Assembly: GCA_020850535.1 (NCBI GenBank)
Contig: JADZEM010000046.1
Location: forward strand, 1-39,909
From: Chloroflexota bacterium
Lineage (GTDB): Bacteria > Chloroflexota > UBA6077 > JACCZL01
Direction: 5' to 3'
Length of the DNA stretch: 39,909 nt
Of the stretch, positions 15,257 to 24,427 are shown one piece after another. The notes beneath the pieces were generated by a model, which was not told the origin of the DNA, ran no database searches, and saw only the letters and a list, made by a program, of their open reading frames with translations. Position numbers and translations under genes: made by a program. Position 1 is the first letter of the stretch. Every line of letters starts with the position of its first letter.

Positions 15257-15912
15257 CAGCCGAGCATCTCCTTCACCTTCGAAACCGCGAGGGTCGGGCT
15301 GGACAGCACGGGCACCGTCACGCTGGCCGGCACCTTGCTGGCGAGGTGGCCCATCGACGCCTGGGCCAGCATCACCAGCTCGTTGGTCTGGGCCAGCCGC
15401 TCGACTTCCGCCAGCACGATGGCGTCATGCTCGTCGCGACGACCGGCTGAGAGCGCCTGAAACGCTTCGGGCTTGAGCACCGAGTCAAGCTCGACCTCCT
15501 TGCCCAGCTCGCCGGCGATCTGCCCGATCAGTTGCTGCTGCATCTTCAGGCCGGCCGGCACCGTTGCCACCACGCCGATCTTCGTGGCACGGCTCAGCGC
15601 ATCACGCACCATCAGCTCGTCGATCTTCAGCACCGGGATATCAGACTGCCGCTGTACGTCGTCTGCGACCGGCGAGTACGCGGTGCAGGTCAACAGGACC
15701 AGTTCTGCGCCGGCGTCCTCGGCCAGCGACACGATGGTGCTCAGCCGGCGCACCAGGCCCGGCGTCAGGCTGCCACGGCGGTCGATCTCCGTGACCAACC
15801 CCTCGTCCAGAATGTTGACGAGCTTCACGTCCGGCGCAAGCTGTGCGAACGCCGCCTTGATCGGCTCGATCGCGGGGATCACCGCGTGAACCAGTCCGAC
15901 CGTCTTCGTCAC
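15256..15912 (-). CDS. Asp/Glu/hydantoin racemase family protein
   Basis: 218 residues from a GTG at 15910-15912, which has a perfect GGAGGAG 7 nt upstream; an ATG 39 bp earlier lacks one and adds a poor N-terminus. The family uses a pair of cysteines for racemisation or decarboxylation. One is clear in LVLLTCTAYSPVADDV. The second expected site, near LAQASMGHLA, holds Ser and Met and no Cys, so classical two-cysteine racemase activity is doubtful. It is the first gene of the reverse-strand cluster and overlaps the next gene by one base. An unusual racemase or a maleate isomerase-like protein are both possible. Confidence 0.82.
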   Translation of the reverse strand: MTKTVGLVHAVIPAIEPIKAAFAQLAPDVKLVNILDEGLVTEIDRRGSLTPGLVRRLSTIVSLAEDAGAELVLLTCTAYSPVADDVQRQSDIPVLKIDELMVRDALSRATKIGVVATVPAGLKMQQQLIGQIAGELGKEVELDSVLKPEAFQALSAGRRDEHDAIVLAEVERLAQTNELVMLAQASMGHLASKVPASVTVPVLSSPTLAVSKVKEMLG

Positions 15913-16001
15913 CGAGCGTCTCCTCCCACCCAACCCACTGTCGTCGGGCAATGCTAATCCCCCCGCGCTCCACCACGCGAATCAGACGGTCGGTCAGGCT
16001 C

Positions 16002-16010
16002 TGGTATCCT
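16002..16010 (+). promoter_or_regulatory. Extended -10 box upstream of the membrane-fusion gene
   Basis: TGG followed by TATCCT at 16005-16010, with no convincing -35. Transcription would start near 16017. Confidence 0.4.
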
Positions 16011-16105
16011 CCCCTGGCTCGGCTCGCTCTGAGATGCCGACGCGATGCCGATCTCGGTTCACGCTGACCATGCCCGCTGAACGCACCGAAGGAACGATTG
16101 CCGTC

Positions 16106-17665
16106 GTGCCCTGCCCACGGATCACCTTGCGCGTTGCGTCCGTCGTCTTCGCCATGCTGCTCGCCTCGGCCTGTCAGCTTCCGTGGGCCAGAACCGCCCC
16201 GGCCGACGGTCAGAACCGTGCGCGTCTGGGCCTCCGCACGGCCACGGTGGCGCGCGGCGATATCACCAGCCTGCTGGTCTACCCCGGCGAGCTACGCCCA
16301 AAGGCCGGGGCCATCGTGGCGACGCGCGTGGCCGGGCGGCTCGACCGCCTGCTGGTCGAGCCGGGGGCCAGTGTGCGCGAGGGCGACACCCTGGCTGAGC
16401 TGGACCGGTCGGCACTCGAAGTCCAGGTGGTGCAGGCCCAGGCCAGCCTCGCAGCGGCCGAGGCGCGCCTCGCAGGGCTCAAGTCCGGTGGCGACACCGA
16501 TTCCCGAGCCGAGGCCGATGCCAGCCTGCGTGCCGCGAAGGCCCGCCTCGCGACTCTTGAAGCTGCGCCGAAGATCGAAGCGATACCGGCCCTGGCCCAG
16601 GCCGCCCGCGAGGCCCGCCGCCGGCTGTCCGAGCTGGAGGGCGGCCGTACCCAGGCGGTCGCTGCCGCCGAGGCCCGACTCGACGCCGCGCGCAGTCAGC
16701 TTGACACGGCGCTCACCAGCACCACGGCGGCTCCGCCACCGGCCGGCGAGTCAGCGCCCGGCGCGACCCCGTCGCCTGCCGCCCTAACGTCGCCGGCCGT
16801 CGAGCAGGCCCGGCAGGCGGTCCAGGTGGCGCAGCAGGAAGTGGCGCGGGCGCGCCAGCCGGTCGGGTCCGATGAGCTGGCTGCCGCGCGCCAGCAGCTT
16901 GCGGACGCCGAGGACGCGTTGCTGCAGGCCCGCTGGCCAGTCTCGCCGGGCGACCTCGACGAGGCGCGGGCCAACGTCGAGGCGGCCGAGGCACGCCTGC
17001 GCCGGGCGGGCCAGCCTTCATCAGAAGCGGCGATCAAGGCCGGTGAGACCGCCGTCGAGTACGCTGGCGCGGCCGTCGAGCTGGCGCGCGTCCAGCTCCG
17101 CGAGGCGACCCTGGTATCGCCGATCAGCGGCATCGTCGTGCAGACGCACCAGAAGCAGGGCGACACGGTCGCGCCGGGAACGGCCATCGTCACGCTCCAG
17201 CCGCCAGACTACGAGATCCAGGTCGCCATCGACGAACGGCAACTGGCCCAGGTGGCCACCGGCCAGACTGTCGGCGTGCTGGTCGACGTCTACCCTGGCG
17301 AGTCGTTCACGGGAACGGTCCGCTCGATCTCGCCCAGCGTCGAGGCGCGCACACGGACGGTCGCGGCCCGCGTGGACGTGCAAGATCCGCGCGCGAAGCT
17401 CAAGAGCGGCCTGTTCGCGCAGGTGGCTATCGCCGGGGGCAAGCGGTCAGGGGCGCTGATCGTGCCGCGCGAGGCCGTCGTCGGGACCAGCGACCTCGCC
17501 GTGATGGCGGTGCTGGACGGGCGGGCCCGCCGCCAGGCGGTCCAGATCGGCGTACAGGACGGCCGGAGCGTCGAGATCACCCAGGGTGTTGCCGAGGGAA
17601 CAGAGGTGATCCTCACGCCGACCGGTATCCTGGATGGTGACGTGGTCGGCGGCGAAGGGAAGTAG
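16106..17665 (+). CDS. HlyD/RND-type membrane fusion (periplasmic adaptor) lipoprotein
   Basis: 519 residues from the GTG at 16106 (AAGGA 12 nt upstream). ATGs at 16034 and 16070 are in frame but have no ribosome site. The N-terminus is a lipoprotein signal (VVFAMLLASAC). Then come half of the biotinyl-lipoyl-like hybrid domain (GAIVATRVAGRLDRLLVEPGASVREGD), a long Ala/Arg/Glu coiled-coil hairpin rich in AEARL heptads, and the second lipoyl half (SPISGIVVQTHQKQGDTVAPG). Beta-barrel and membrane-proximal domains end the protein. Adaptors of this kind bridge an ABC or RND exporter to the outside, but no exporter gene follows. plsX begins 20 bp downstream. Confidence 0.9.
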   Translation: MPCPRITLRVASVVFAMLLASACQLPWARTAPADGQNRARLGLRTATVARGDITSLLVYPGELRPKAGAIVATRVAGRLDRLLVEPGASVREGDTLAELDRSALEVQVVQAQASLAAAEARLAGLKSGGDTDSRAEADASLRAAKARLATLEAAPKIEAIPALAQAAREARRRLSELEGGRTQAVAAAEARLDAARSQLDTALTSTTAAPPPAGESAPGATPSPAALTSPAVEQARQAVQVAQQEVARARQPVGSDELAAARQQLADAEDALLQARWPVSPGDLDEARANVEAAEARLRRAGQPSSEAAIKAGETAVEYAGAAVELARVQLREATLVSPISGIVVQTHQKQGDTVAPGTAIVTLQPPDYEIQVAIDERQLAQVATGQTVGVLVDVYPGESFTGTVRSISPSVEARTRTVAARVDVQDPRAKLKSGLFAQVAIAGGKRSGALIVPREAVVGTSDLAVMAVLDGRARRQAVQIGVQDGRSVEITQGVAEGTEVILTPTGILDGDVVGGEGK

Positions 17666-17685
17666 CTCGCCAGCAGGGGGAGACG

Positions 17686-18723
17686 TTGAACGCACAGCAG
17701 AAGGCCACCATTGCCCTCGACGGGATGGGCGGCGACCATGCACCGGACGTCGTGGTCGAGGGCGCGATCCTCGCGGCGCGCGAGCTGGGCGTCAGCATCC
17801 TGCTGGTTGGCCCCGAGGCCGACCTCAAGCAACGGCTGGGCGGCAAGGCGGCCGGCCTGCCCATCGAGGTGGTCAATGCGACGCAGGTCGTCGAGATGGA
17901 AGAGCACCCGGCCAACGCCGTGCGCCAGAAGACGGACTCCTCAATGGTCGTCGGCGTGCGGCTGGTCAAGGACGGCCGGGCGCAGGCGTTCGTGTCGGCT
18001 GGGAACACCGGCGCGGTGATGGCGGCCGGGCTGTTCGAGCTGCGCCGCATCAAGGGCGTCGACCGGCCGGCCCTGTCAGCCGTCTTCCCGACCCGCAAGG
18101 GCGGCGCGCTCGTCATCGACGTGGGCGCGAACGCGGACTGCAAGCCAGAGTATCTGGAGCAGTTCGCGATCATGGGCTCGGTCTACATGGAGCGGGTCTT
18201 CGGCGTGAGCCGGCCGCGCGTCGGCCTGCTCTCGAACGGCGAGGAGGAGACCAAGGGAAACTCGCTGGTCCAGGCTGCCCACGCCCGCATCAGGGCGCTG
18301 CCGCTCAACTTCATCGGAAACGTCGAGGGCAAGGAGATCCCGACCGGCGACGTGGACGTCGTCGTCTGCGACGGCTTCACGGGCAACGTCGTGCTGAAGC
18401 TCTCGGAGGGGCTAGCCGGCGCGATCACCGGCCTGATCCGCGAGGAGATCAACGCCTCGCTGATCTCGAAGATCTTCGCGGCCGGGGTGCTCCCCGCGTT
18501 CCGCCGCGTCCGGAAGCGGCTCGACTACGCTGAGTACGGCGGCGCGCCGCTCCTGGGCCTGAATGGCGTCTGCATCGTGGCCCACGGCCGCTCGAACGCT
18601 CTCGCCATCAAGAACGCCGTTCGAGTGGCCGCGCAGGCCGTCGAGAACGACGTGGTCGGCCAGATCGCCCGTGGGGTGGCCGATGCGGCAGCGGCATCTG
18701 AGGCCGGCGCCAGCGACGACTGA
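17686..18723 (+). CDS. plsX: Phosphate acyltransferase PlsX
   Basis: 345 residues, the normal length. PlsX converts acyl-ACP and phosphate to acyl phosphate, the donor for PlsY in phospholipid synthesis at the membrane. Family marks are IALDGMGGDHAP at the N-terminus, FVSAGNTGAVMAAG near 105, RPALSAVFPT, VIDVGANADCKPEYLEQFA and VDVVVCDGFTGNVVLK. The start is a TTG at 17686 with AGGGGGA upstream; no nearby ATG fits. In most bacteria plsX sits by rpmF or fabH/fabD; here it lies between a membrane-fusion gene and a TPR gene, so its usual lipid-synthesis neighbours are absent. Confidence 0.96.
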   Translation: MNAQQKATIALDGMGGDHAPDVVVEGAILAARELGVSILLVGPEADLKQRLGGKAAGLPIEVVNATQVVEMEEHPANAVRQKTDSSMVVGVRLVKDGRAQAFVSAGNTGAVMAAGLFELRRIKGVDRPALSAVFPTRKGGALVIDVGANADCKPEYLEQFAIMGSVYMERVFGVSRPRVGLLSNGEEETKGNSLVQAAHARIRALPLNFIGNVEGKEIPTGDVDVVVCDGFTGNVVLKLSEGLAGAITGLIREEINASLISKIFAAGVLPAFRRVRKRLDYAEYGGAPLLGLNGVCIVAHGRSNALAIKNAVRVAAQAVENDVVGQIARGVADAAAASEAGASDD

Positions 18724-18787
18724 CCCGCTTCTGTCACCTTCCCGTAACACGCACAGCGAGCGTAGCGGCCACCTTCGACTGCCCAAT

Positions 18788-18816
18788 TTGACAACAACGG
18801 GAGAACTCGATAGAGT
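18788..18816 (+). promoter_or_regulatory. Sigma-70 promoter of the TPR gene
   Basis: Perfect TTGACA (18788-18793), 17-bp spacer and TAGAGT (18811-18816). Transcription would start near 18823, 59 nt before the TTG start. Confidence 0.8.
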
Positions 18817-18881
18817 ACAGCCCGAAACGTGGTGCGACTCGACGGGCGCTCTGCCCGCCTATCCGCCCACAGGAGGCTGGT

Positions 18882-20087
18882 TTGGCGTACCGCCCGTATC
18901 GAGGCCGGCGGCGACGGGGCTCCGGCTGGGGCTTCGCGCTTGGCGCGCTGGCCGCAGGGTCGATGGTGCTTGCCGTGACCTGGTACCTGCACGTACCGGT
19001 TCCAAGCTGGATCGGCTCTCGAAACGTCGAAGCCGTCTCGGTCCCCGTGGCCGAGCCGGTGCTGCTTCCGCCTGCGCCACCGGCGCGGACGGCTGACTCG
19101 TACCTTGTCGAAGGGGACAACGCATTTCAGCGCGGCGACTGGCGAACGGCCTCGGATGCCTACGAGCGCGCCGTGCAGCTTGATCCCACCATCGGGCAGG
19201 CCCAGGTTCGTTGGACGCGCGCGCTCATCGCGCAGCACCGCGTGAACGAGGCCGTCGAGCAGGGACGCCGGGCCATCGCCGTGCTGCCAGACAACGCCGA
19301 GGCCCGAGCCGGGCTGGCTGTGGCGCTCGACTGGAGCGGTCAGGTTGACCGGGCCCTGCAGACGGCGCTCTCCGCCGTCGAGAAGAACCGACGTTCCGCC
19401 CCGGCCTGGGCAGCCGTCGCCGAGGTCTACGCGGACCTCTACCGTCTCCGTGAGGCCGACGAGGCGCTGGACGAGGCCCTGCACCTCGCGCCGAACGATC
19501 CAGAGGTCGCTCGCGTGCAGGGCGTCATCTTCGAGACGCGTGCGGACTACCCGGCCGCCGTCGATGCCTACGTGCGGGCCGCCGAGCTTGCTCCGCGCTG
19601 GTCGTACCTCCAGGTGAGCCTGGGGCACGCCTACCGCGTGCAAGGCCAGTACGACGAGGCCCTTGACGCCTTCGCGAAGGCGGTCGAGCTGTCCCCCACG
19701 GATGCGCGCGCCGAGGCTGGGCGCGGCATGGTCTACCGTGCGCGCGACGAGTTCGATCATGCTGCTGGACGCTTCCAGCGCGCTATCGAGCTGGATCCGA
19801 CGTACTCGACGGCGTACGCGCAACTGGCCTGGATCCACTACGCGCGCCGCGAATACGACCGTGCCGAGCCGCTCTTCGTGCGGGCCATCGAGCTGGACCG
19901 CGACGCCGGTCGGCTCGCGCAGTACCGCCATGCGCTCGGCTGGATCTACCTGAGCGCGAAGCGCACCGGGGAGGCTCGCGAGCAGTTCACGCGGGCGCTG
20001 GAGTTGAACCCGAACCTTCAGGGTGCGAAGGACGGGCTGGCGATGCTTCAGCCCGCGCAGCCGGCCGCCGCACCGCGCCGGCGCTGA
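18882..20087 (+). CDS. Membrane-anchored tetratricopeptide repeat protein
   Basis: 401 residues from a TTG at 18882 with AGGAGG 5 nt upstream. An Arg-rich N-terminus (YRPYRGRRRRG) precedes one hydrophobic segment (WGFALGALAAGSMVLAVTWYL, about 16-36). This fits a signal anchor with the rest outside the membrane. From about residue 70 to 390 there are roughly nine TPR units with the expected Ala8, Gly and Pro32 spacing, for example YDEALDAFAKAVELSPTDARA and FDHAAGRFQRAIELDPTYSTA. TPRs bind other proteins; the partner is unknown. It has its own promoter and a terminator after it, so it is independent of plsX. Confidence 0.9.
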   Translation: MAYRPYRGRRRRGSGWGFALGALAAGSMVLAVTWYLHVPVPSWIGSRNVEAVSVPVAEPVLLPPAPPARTADSYLVEGDNAFQRGDWRTASDAYERAVQLDPTIGQAQVRWTRALIAQHRVNEAVEQGRRAIAVLPDNAEARAGLAVALDWSGQVDRALQTALSAVEKNRRSAPAWAAVAEVYADLYRLREADEALDEALHLAPNDPEVARVQGVIFETRADYPAAVDAYVRAAELAPRWSYLQVSLGHAYRVQGQYDEALDAFAKAVELSPTDARAEAGRGMVYRARDEFDHAAGRFQRAIELDPTYSTAYAQLAWIHYARREYDRAEPLFVRAIELDRDAGRLAQYRHALGWIYLSAKRTGEAREQFTRALELNPNLQGAKDGLAMLQPAQPAAAPRRR

Positions 20088-20107
20088 CGCTCGCCCTGAC
20101 GAGGAAA

Positions 20108-20143
20108 GCCCTCACCCGTTCGGCGGCGGCCGGGGGTGAGGGC
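20108..20143. terminator. Bidirectional terminator between TPR and DtxR-type genes
   Basis: A perfect 10-bp stem, GCCCTCACCC (20108-20117) with GGGTGAGGGC (20134-20143), between convergent stops. A-run before it, no long T-run. Confidence 0.7.
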
Positions 20144-20167
20144 CATCCTACAGGCTCCGCTGCCGGG

Positions 20168-20926
20168 TTACTCTCGGAGCAGGCCTGCGATGCTCGGGCG
20201 CGGTGCGCCAGGATCGGCGGCGAGGATGCGCGGCTGAGGCGGCAGGGTGTCGGCGTGCGAGGCGTCGACCACGCGCAGCTTCGACGCCGCCGGCAGGCCG
20301 ATGGCGATGCGTTTGCCGTCACGTGCGATGGTGATCAGGCCAGCCGCCATCGACACATCGACCACGTCTAGCGGCGTTCGCGGCTTCAGGCCGGACTGCT
20401 CGTAGAAGTTCATCAGGTCGAAGTCGTCTTCGGCCTCCTCGATGATCCGCTCGACGACGACGCTCTGGCCGCGCTTCGCCTCCGAGAGCGCGAACGCGTG
20501 CGGCGACGGACGGGCGCCGGTGCCCGGGATCGGGTTGCCATGCGGGCAGGTCATCGGATTGCCAAGCACGGTCATGAGCCGCCGCTCGACCTTCGCCGAG
20601 ATGACGTGCTCGACCATGTGCGCCTCTTCGTGCGATTCGCTCCAGCCGAGACCGAGGATCTCGGTGAGCAGGCGCTCCGCCAGCGCATGTCGCCGCACGA
20701 TGCTCTCGGCCTGGGTCCGCCCCTCGTCCGTCAAGTGGACGGCCTTGTGGTCGTCCATGGTGATCAGACCGTCGCGGATCATCCGTTGGAGGGTCGCGGT
20801 GACGGTCGGGGGCGCCACACGGATCCGCTCAGCCAGCCGCGCCCCGATGATGGCAGCGCCATCTCGGGTCATGTAGTGCATGACCTGGAGATAATCTTCA
20901 ATCGTCTTGCTCGGTTTGTGATCCAT
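20168..20926 (-). CDS. DtxR/MntR-family metal-dependent repressor with FeoA/SH3 domain
   Basis: 252 residues. Order: winged helix (about 1-75, recognition helix near VAPPTVTATLQRM), dimerisation/metal domain (76-140, with GNPIPG) and a C-terminal FeoA-like domain (about 145-230). The ancillary metal ligands H80, E84 and H99 are present. At the primary site E106 and H107 are kept. The positions of DtxR Met10 and Cys102 hold D11 and H103, a mix of DtxR and MntR features. It would repress iron or manganese uptake genes when metal is replete; no such target gene lies in the window. The ATG has GGAGG at 9-nt spacing. Confidence 0.94.
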   Translation of the reverse strand: MDHKPSKTIEDYLQVMHYMTRDGAAIIGARLAERIRVAPPTVTATLQRMIRDGLITMDDHKAVHLTDEGRTQAESIVRRHALAERLLTEILGLGWSESHEEAHMVEHVISAKVERRLMTVLGNPMTCPHGNPIPGTGARPSPHAFALSEAKRGQSVVVERIIEEAEDDFDLMNFYEQSGLKPRTPLDVVDVSMAAGLITIARDGKRIAIGLPAASKLRVVDASHADTLPPQPRILAADPGAPRPSIAGLLRE

Positions 20927-20957
20927 GGGTTGGGCCTCCGATCCGAGCCTGTGGCCT

Positions 20958-20987
20958 ATCCTACATCGTTGCTGAGGAGCGTGTCAG
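20958..20987 (-). promoter_or_regulatory. Candidate promoter of the DtxR-type gene
   Basis: Reverse-strand CTGACA (20982-20987), 18-bp spacer and TAGGAT (20958-20963). Confidence 0.45.
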
Positions 20988-21109
20988 CGCTGGCATCGCC
21001 AGCGCCGGGCGCGGCTCCTTTAGAATAACTCTTCCTTAGCCACTGCCAGCGGATTGTACGCCTTCACCAGCGGCCTGCCAAGCACCCCCAGGGCGAGGCT
21101 GCCCAACCC

Positions 21110-22333
21110 GTGGACCGTGCGCGGAGTACCGTGACTCAGCCGCTTCGCCTGATGCTGTTTGCGCTGTCGCTGGCGCTGCTCGTGGCCTGCAACCGCTCCG
21201 AGCCGCCGACGGTCGTGCGCCCGACGCCCTCGCCGGCGGCCATCGCGCCGCTGGTGCTGGGCGGCATCCTCGACATGTCCGACGACGCCGGTCCGAACGG
21301 GCGTCAGCGCTACGAGGCGGCGACGCTTGCCGTCGAGCTGATCAATCGGCGCGGCGGGGTGCGCCTGCCGAACGGCGACCGCCGGCAACTGGAGCTGCGC
21401 ATCTTCGACGATGCTGGCAGCGCAGACCGGGCCGAGTCCGGCGTGCGGCGTTTGGTCGAAGATGGCGCGATCGCCATCGTCGGGCCGTCCGCGCCAGACG
21501 CACTGCTGCCGGCGCGGCGCGCCGCCGAGACGGCCGGCATCCCGTCGATCGCCCTGGAAGCGCTGGACACTGAGAGTGCCCCGAACGCGCCCTGGAAGTG
21601 GACGTTTGCGCTGGCCGCGCCGCCAGACGAACCGCTCTCGGCCACGCTCGGCTTCTTCCTGTCGAGCGGTGTGGACCGTCTGGCCTGGATGGCCCCGCGC
21701 ACCCTGCCGATGGCCAACATGGCCCGGACGGTGCGCCGGATGGCGAGCGGCGTGGGGATGCAGGTTGTGGCCGAGGAGAGCTACGCACCCGGCGAGGAGG
21801 ATCATGCCGAACGGCTCCAGCGGCTCCAGGCGGCGGACCCGCGCGTGATCCTGGCCTGGGCGGGCGACGCCCACGAGGCGGCAGCCATCGCCCTCGAAGC
21901 GAAGACTGTCAAGGATCTGGTCCCGGTCTTCTTTGGGCCGGCCGCCTCCGCGCCGTCGACGCTGACGCTGGCTGGCGAGGGCGGCAACGGCGTTCGGACG
22001 GTCACGCTGCGGCTGCCGGTGGCCGACGACCTCTGGGACCACGACCCGCTGACGCCGGTCATCCGCGACTTCCGCCGCGAGATGGTGGCGAAGACCGGCC
22101 GCCAGCCAACCTCCGAAGCGGCTCAGACCTGGGATGCTGCGCGCCTGCTGGTGTCGGTAGTCGAGCGCGTCGGGACGGATCGGGCGGCGATCCGTGACGC
22201 GCTCGAAGGCACGCGCGACTACGTCGGTGCCAGCGGCGCGGTCACGTTCGGGCCACGTCAGCACGACGGGCTGGACAAGCGCGCCTTCATCGTGGCGCGC
22301 GGCGAAGGCCAGCGGTGGCGGCTGCCGCCATAG
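21110..22333 (+). CDS. Branched-chain-amino-acid-type ABC substrate-binding lipoprotein (PBP1 fold)
   Basis: 407 residues from a GTG at 21110; a second GTG at 21131 (GGAG 4 nt upstream) gives an equally good lipoprotein signal and may be the true start. The lipobox is LLVAC. The mature part shows the Leu/Ile/Val-binding-protein pattern: LGGILDMSDDAGPNGRQRYEA, VELINRRGGV, LRIFDDAGS, AIVGPSAPDALLPARRAAE and GIPSIALEA. These proteins bind amino acids, amides or urea for LivHMGF-type importers. No permease or ATPase follows, so it is an orphan here and could be a sensor or partner of a distant transporter. Confidence 0.88.
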   Translation: MDRARSTVTQPLRLMLFALSLALLVACNRSEPPTVVRPTPSPAAIAPLVLGGILDMSDDAGPNGRQRYEAATLAVELINRRGGVRLPNGDRRQLELRIFDDAGSADRAESGVRRLVEDGAIAIVGPSAPDALLPARRAAETAGIPSIALEALDTESAPNAPWKWTFALAAPPDEPLSATLGFFLSSGVDRLAWMAPRTLPMANMARTVRRMASGVGMQVVAEESYAPGEEDHAERLQRLQAADPRVILAWAGDAHEAAAIALEAKTVKDLVPVFFGPAASAPSTLTLAGEGGNGVRTVTLRLPVADDLWDHDPLTPVIRDFRREMVAKTGRQPTSEAAQTWDAARLLVSVVERVGTDRAAIRDALEGTRDYVGASGAVTFGPRQHDGLDKRAFIVARGEGQRWRLPP

Positions 22334-22699
22334 GCAGGTGGCTCGGCAGGCGTGAATCGCAGGGTCGCTCGGTGCCCATCGTCAACCTGACAGCAGCGAG
22401 AAACGCCTCCCCTCCGTCATCCCGACCGCAGCGAGGCACGAGCGGAGAGGGATCTTCTCCTTCTGTGGCGTGAGAAAGATCCCTCGACCGCGTTCGCACG
22501 CTCACGTTGCTCGGGATGACGGGGGAAGCGTCGAGTGACCCGACCCGGTCGTTCACGACGGACAGGCCCCGAGAAGCCCGGCCGCTCGCGACTGACGCTG
22601 CTCGCCACACAGGCGGCCGGTCGTCTACGCTGAGGCAGCACGATCCCTGGCGGCCCGGTTCGCTGCAAAGGATCGCCTCATGACTGCAAGGAGGCACTC
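22334..22699. other. Intergenic region with palindromic repeat, no gene
   Basis: 366 bp between the binding-protein stop and the acyl-CoA ligase start. It contains the repeat at 22414-22522. No clear promoter was found, although the ligase must be transcribed from here or by read-through. Confidence 0.5.
22414..22522. repeat. Palindromic intergenic repeat, family 2
   Basis: 12-bp perfect terminal inverted repeats (ccgtcatcccga at 22414-22425, its complement at 22511-22522) with a second inverted pair inside (gagggatctt and aagatccctc). Related in layout and sequence to 39755-39842. Confidence 0.75.
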
Positions 22700-24325
22700 A
22701 TGCAGGGCATGATGATGGACTATCCGCTGACGCTGCTCCCACTGCTCGAACGGGCGAACCGCCTGTTCGGCAAGAAGGAGATCGTCACTCGTGTGGGCAA
22801 CGGCCTCGTCCGGGCGACGTACGCGGACCTCTACCGACGGGTCCAGCAGTTGGCTGGCGCGTTGAGCGCCCTGGGCGTCCAGCCGGGGGACCGTGTCGCG
22901 TCGTTGTGCTGGAACCACCAGCAGCACCTGGAGCTGTATTTTGCCGCCCCGTGCATGGGTGCGGTGCTGCACACCGTCAACTTTCGCCTGTTCGTCGATC
23001 AGATCGCGTTCATCCTCAACGACGCCGCAGACCGCGTCATCGTCGTGGACGACATGCTGCTGCCGCTCGTGGAGCAGATGCTCCCGAAGACGCCGGGCGT
23101 GCGGCACGTCCTGGTCGTCGGAGCGCTCCCCGACAGCCTGACATCCATCGATGGCCGCCCGGTCACCGCCTACGAGGAGGCCCTGGCCGCCGCGCCGGGG
23201 GCGTTCGCCTTTCCGGCCCTGGACGAACAGGCTGCAGCCGCCATGTGCTACACCTCGGGAACGACGGGCAACCCAAAAGGCGTCGTCTACAGCCACCGTG
23301 CGCTGGTGCTGCACTCGCTGACCGAGGCCCTGCCAGACGTGATGGCGATCCGCGAGCGCGACGTGATCCTGCCGGTGGTCCCGATGTTCCACGTCAACGC
23401 CTGGGGCATCCCGTTCACGGCGACCATGCTCGGGGCGACCCAGGTGCTGCCGGGCGCCGCCCCCACGCCGGCCGACCTCGTTCGCCTGATCGAGCAGGAG
23501 CGTGTCACGCTGACGGCCGGCGTCCCGACCGTCTGGCTGGGCGTGCTCGCGGCGCTGGAAGGCGGCCAGCACGACCTCAGCAGCCTGCAGCGGATCATCG
23601 TCGGCGGGTCGGCGGCTCCGCGCGCCATGATGGAGCGGTACGAGCGCGAGTACGGTGTCCCCGTCTGGCACGCCTGGGGCATGACCGAGATGACGCCGCT
23701 CGGCTCGATCTGCTGGACCAAGAGCTACCTGGACGCCCTGCCTGAGGACGACCGCTGGAAGATCCTGGCGACGCAGGGCCTGCCCTCGCCGTTCGTCGAG
23801 CTGAAGGCCATCGACGCCGACGGGAACGACATCGCCTGGGACGGCAAGACGCTGGGCGAGATGGTGGTCCGTGGCCCGTGGGTCACCGCCGGCTATTACC
23901 ACGATCCTGCGCCCGGCGAGCGGTTCACGGCGGACGGGTGGTTCCGCACCGGCGACGTGGTGACCATCGACCCGGAAGGGTATTTCCAGATCGCAGACCG
24001 CACCAAGGATCTGGTCAAGAGCGGCGGCGAGTGGATCTCCAGCATCGACCTCGAGAACGCCCTGGTGGGCCACCCGAGCGTGGCCGAAGCGTGCGTCATC
24101 GCCGTGCCGCACGAGAAGTGGGGCGAACGTCCGCTGGCCTGCGTCGTTCGGAGTGCCGGCGCTGAGGCGGTAACGGGCGCCGACCTGATCGACTTCCTGC
24201 GGCCCAGCTTCGCCCGCTGGTGGCTGCCCGACGAGGTCGTGTTCGTCTCCGAGCTGCCACGCACCGGCGTCGGCAAGCTCGACAAGAAGGTGCTGCGCGA
24301 CCAGTACCGGGGCGGAACGCCGTAA
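22700..24325 (+). CDS. Acyl-CoA ligase (AMP-forming fatty-acid-CoA synthetase)
   Basis: 541 residues. It would activate a medium- or long-chain fatty acid to acyl-CoA through an acyl-AMP. The ATP/AMP signature is [20 protein letters not shown] (about 183-202). Also present are the linker motif [26 protein letters not shown], with the domain-rotation hinge Asp, and the C-terminal catalytic lysine region in [15 protein letters not shown]. The closest general match is the FadD/AlkK group. The ATG at 22700 has a perfect AAGGAGG. Chain length cannot be read from the sequence. It is monocistronic, with a strong hairpin 42 bp after the stop. Confidence 0.94.
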   Translation: MQGMMMDYPLTLLPLLERANRLFGKKEIVTRVGNGLVRATYADLYRRVQQLAGALSALGVQPGDRVASLCWNHQQHLELYFAAPCMGAVLHTVNFRLFVDQIAFILNDAADRVIVVDDMLLPLVEQMLPKTPGVRHVLVVGALPDSLTSIDGRPVTAYEEALAAAPGAFAFPALDEQAAAAMCYTSGTTGNPKGVVYSHRALVLHSLTEALPDVMAIRERDVILPVVPMFHVNAWGIPFTATMLGATQVLPGAAPTPADLVRLIEQERVTLTAGVPTVWLGVLAALEGGQHDLSSLQRIIVGGSAAPRAMMERYEREYGVPVWHAWGMTEMTPLGSICWTKSYLDALPEDDRWKILATQGLPSPFVELKAIDADGNDIAWDGKTLGEMVVRGPWVTAGYYHDPAPGERFTADGWFRTGDVVTIDPEGYFQIADRTKDLVKSGGEWISSIDLENALVGHPSVAEACVIAVPHEKWGERPLACVVRSAGAEAVTGADLIDFLRPSFARWWLPDEVVFVSELPRTGVGKLDKKVLRDQYRGGTP

Positions 24326-24366
24326 GGCAGAGCGGCAAGCAGGTCGCCGCCGGGCCAGATACCAGC

Positions 24367-24398
24367 AGAAGGCCCGCACCGGTCGGTGCGGGCCTTCT
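24367..24398. terminator. Strong bidirectional terminator hairpin
   Basis: A perfect 14-bp stem (24367-24380 with 24385-24398) with loop GGTC, between the convergent acyl-CoA ligase and LppX-like genes. Ends in TTCT, AGAA on the other strand. Confidence 0.8.
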
Positions 24399-24427
24399 GA
24401 CGACATGCTTTGAAGAGACGGAGGCGA

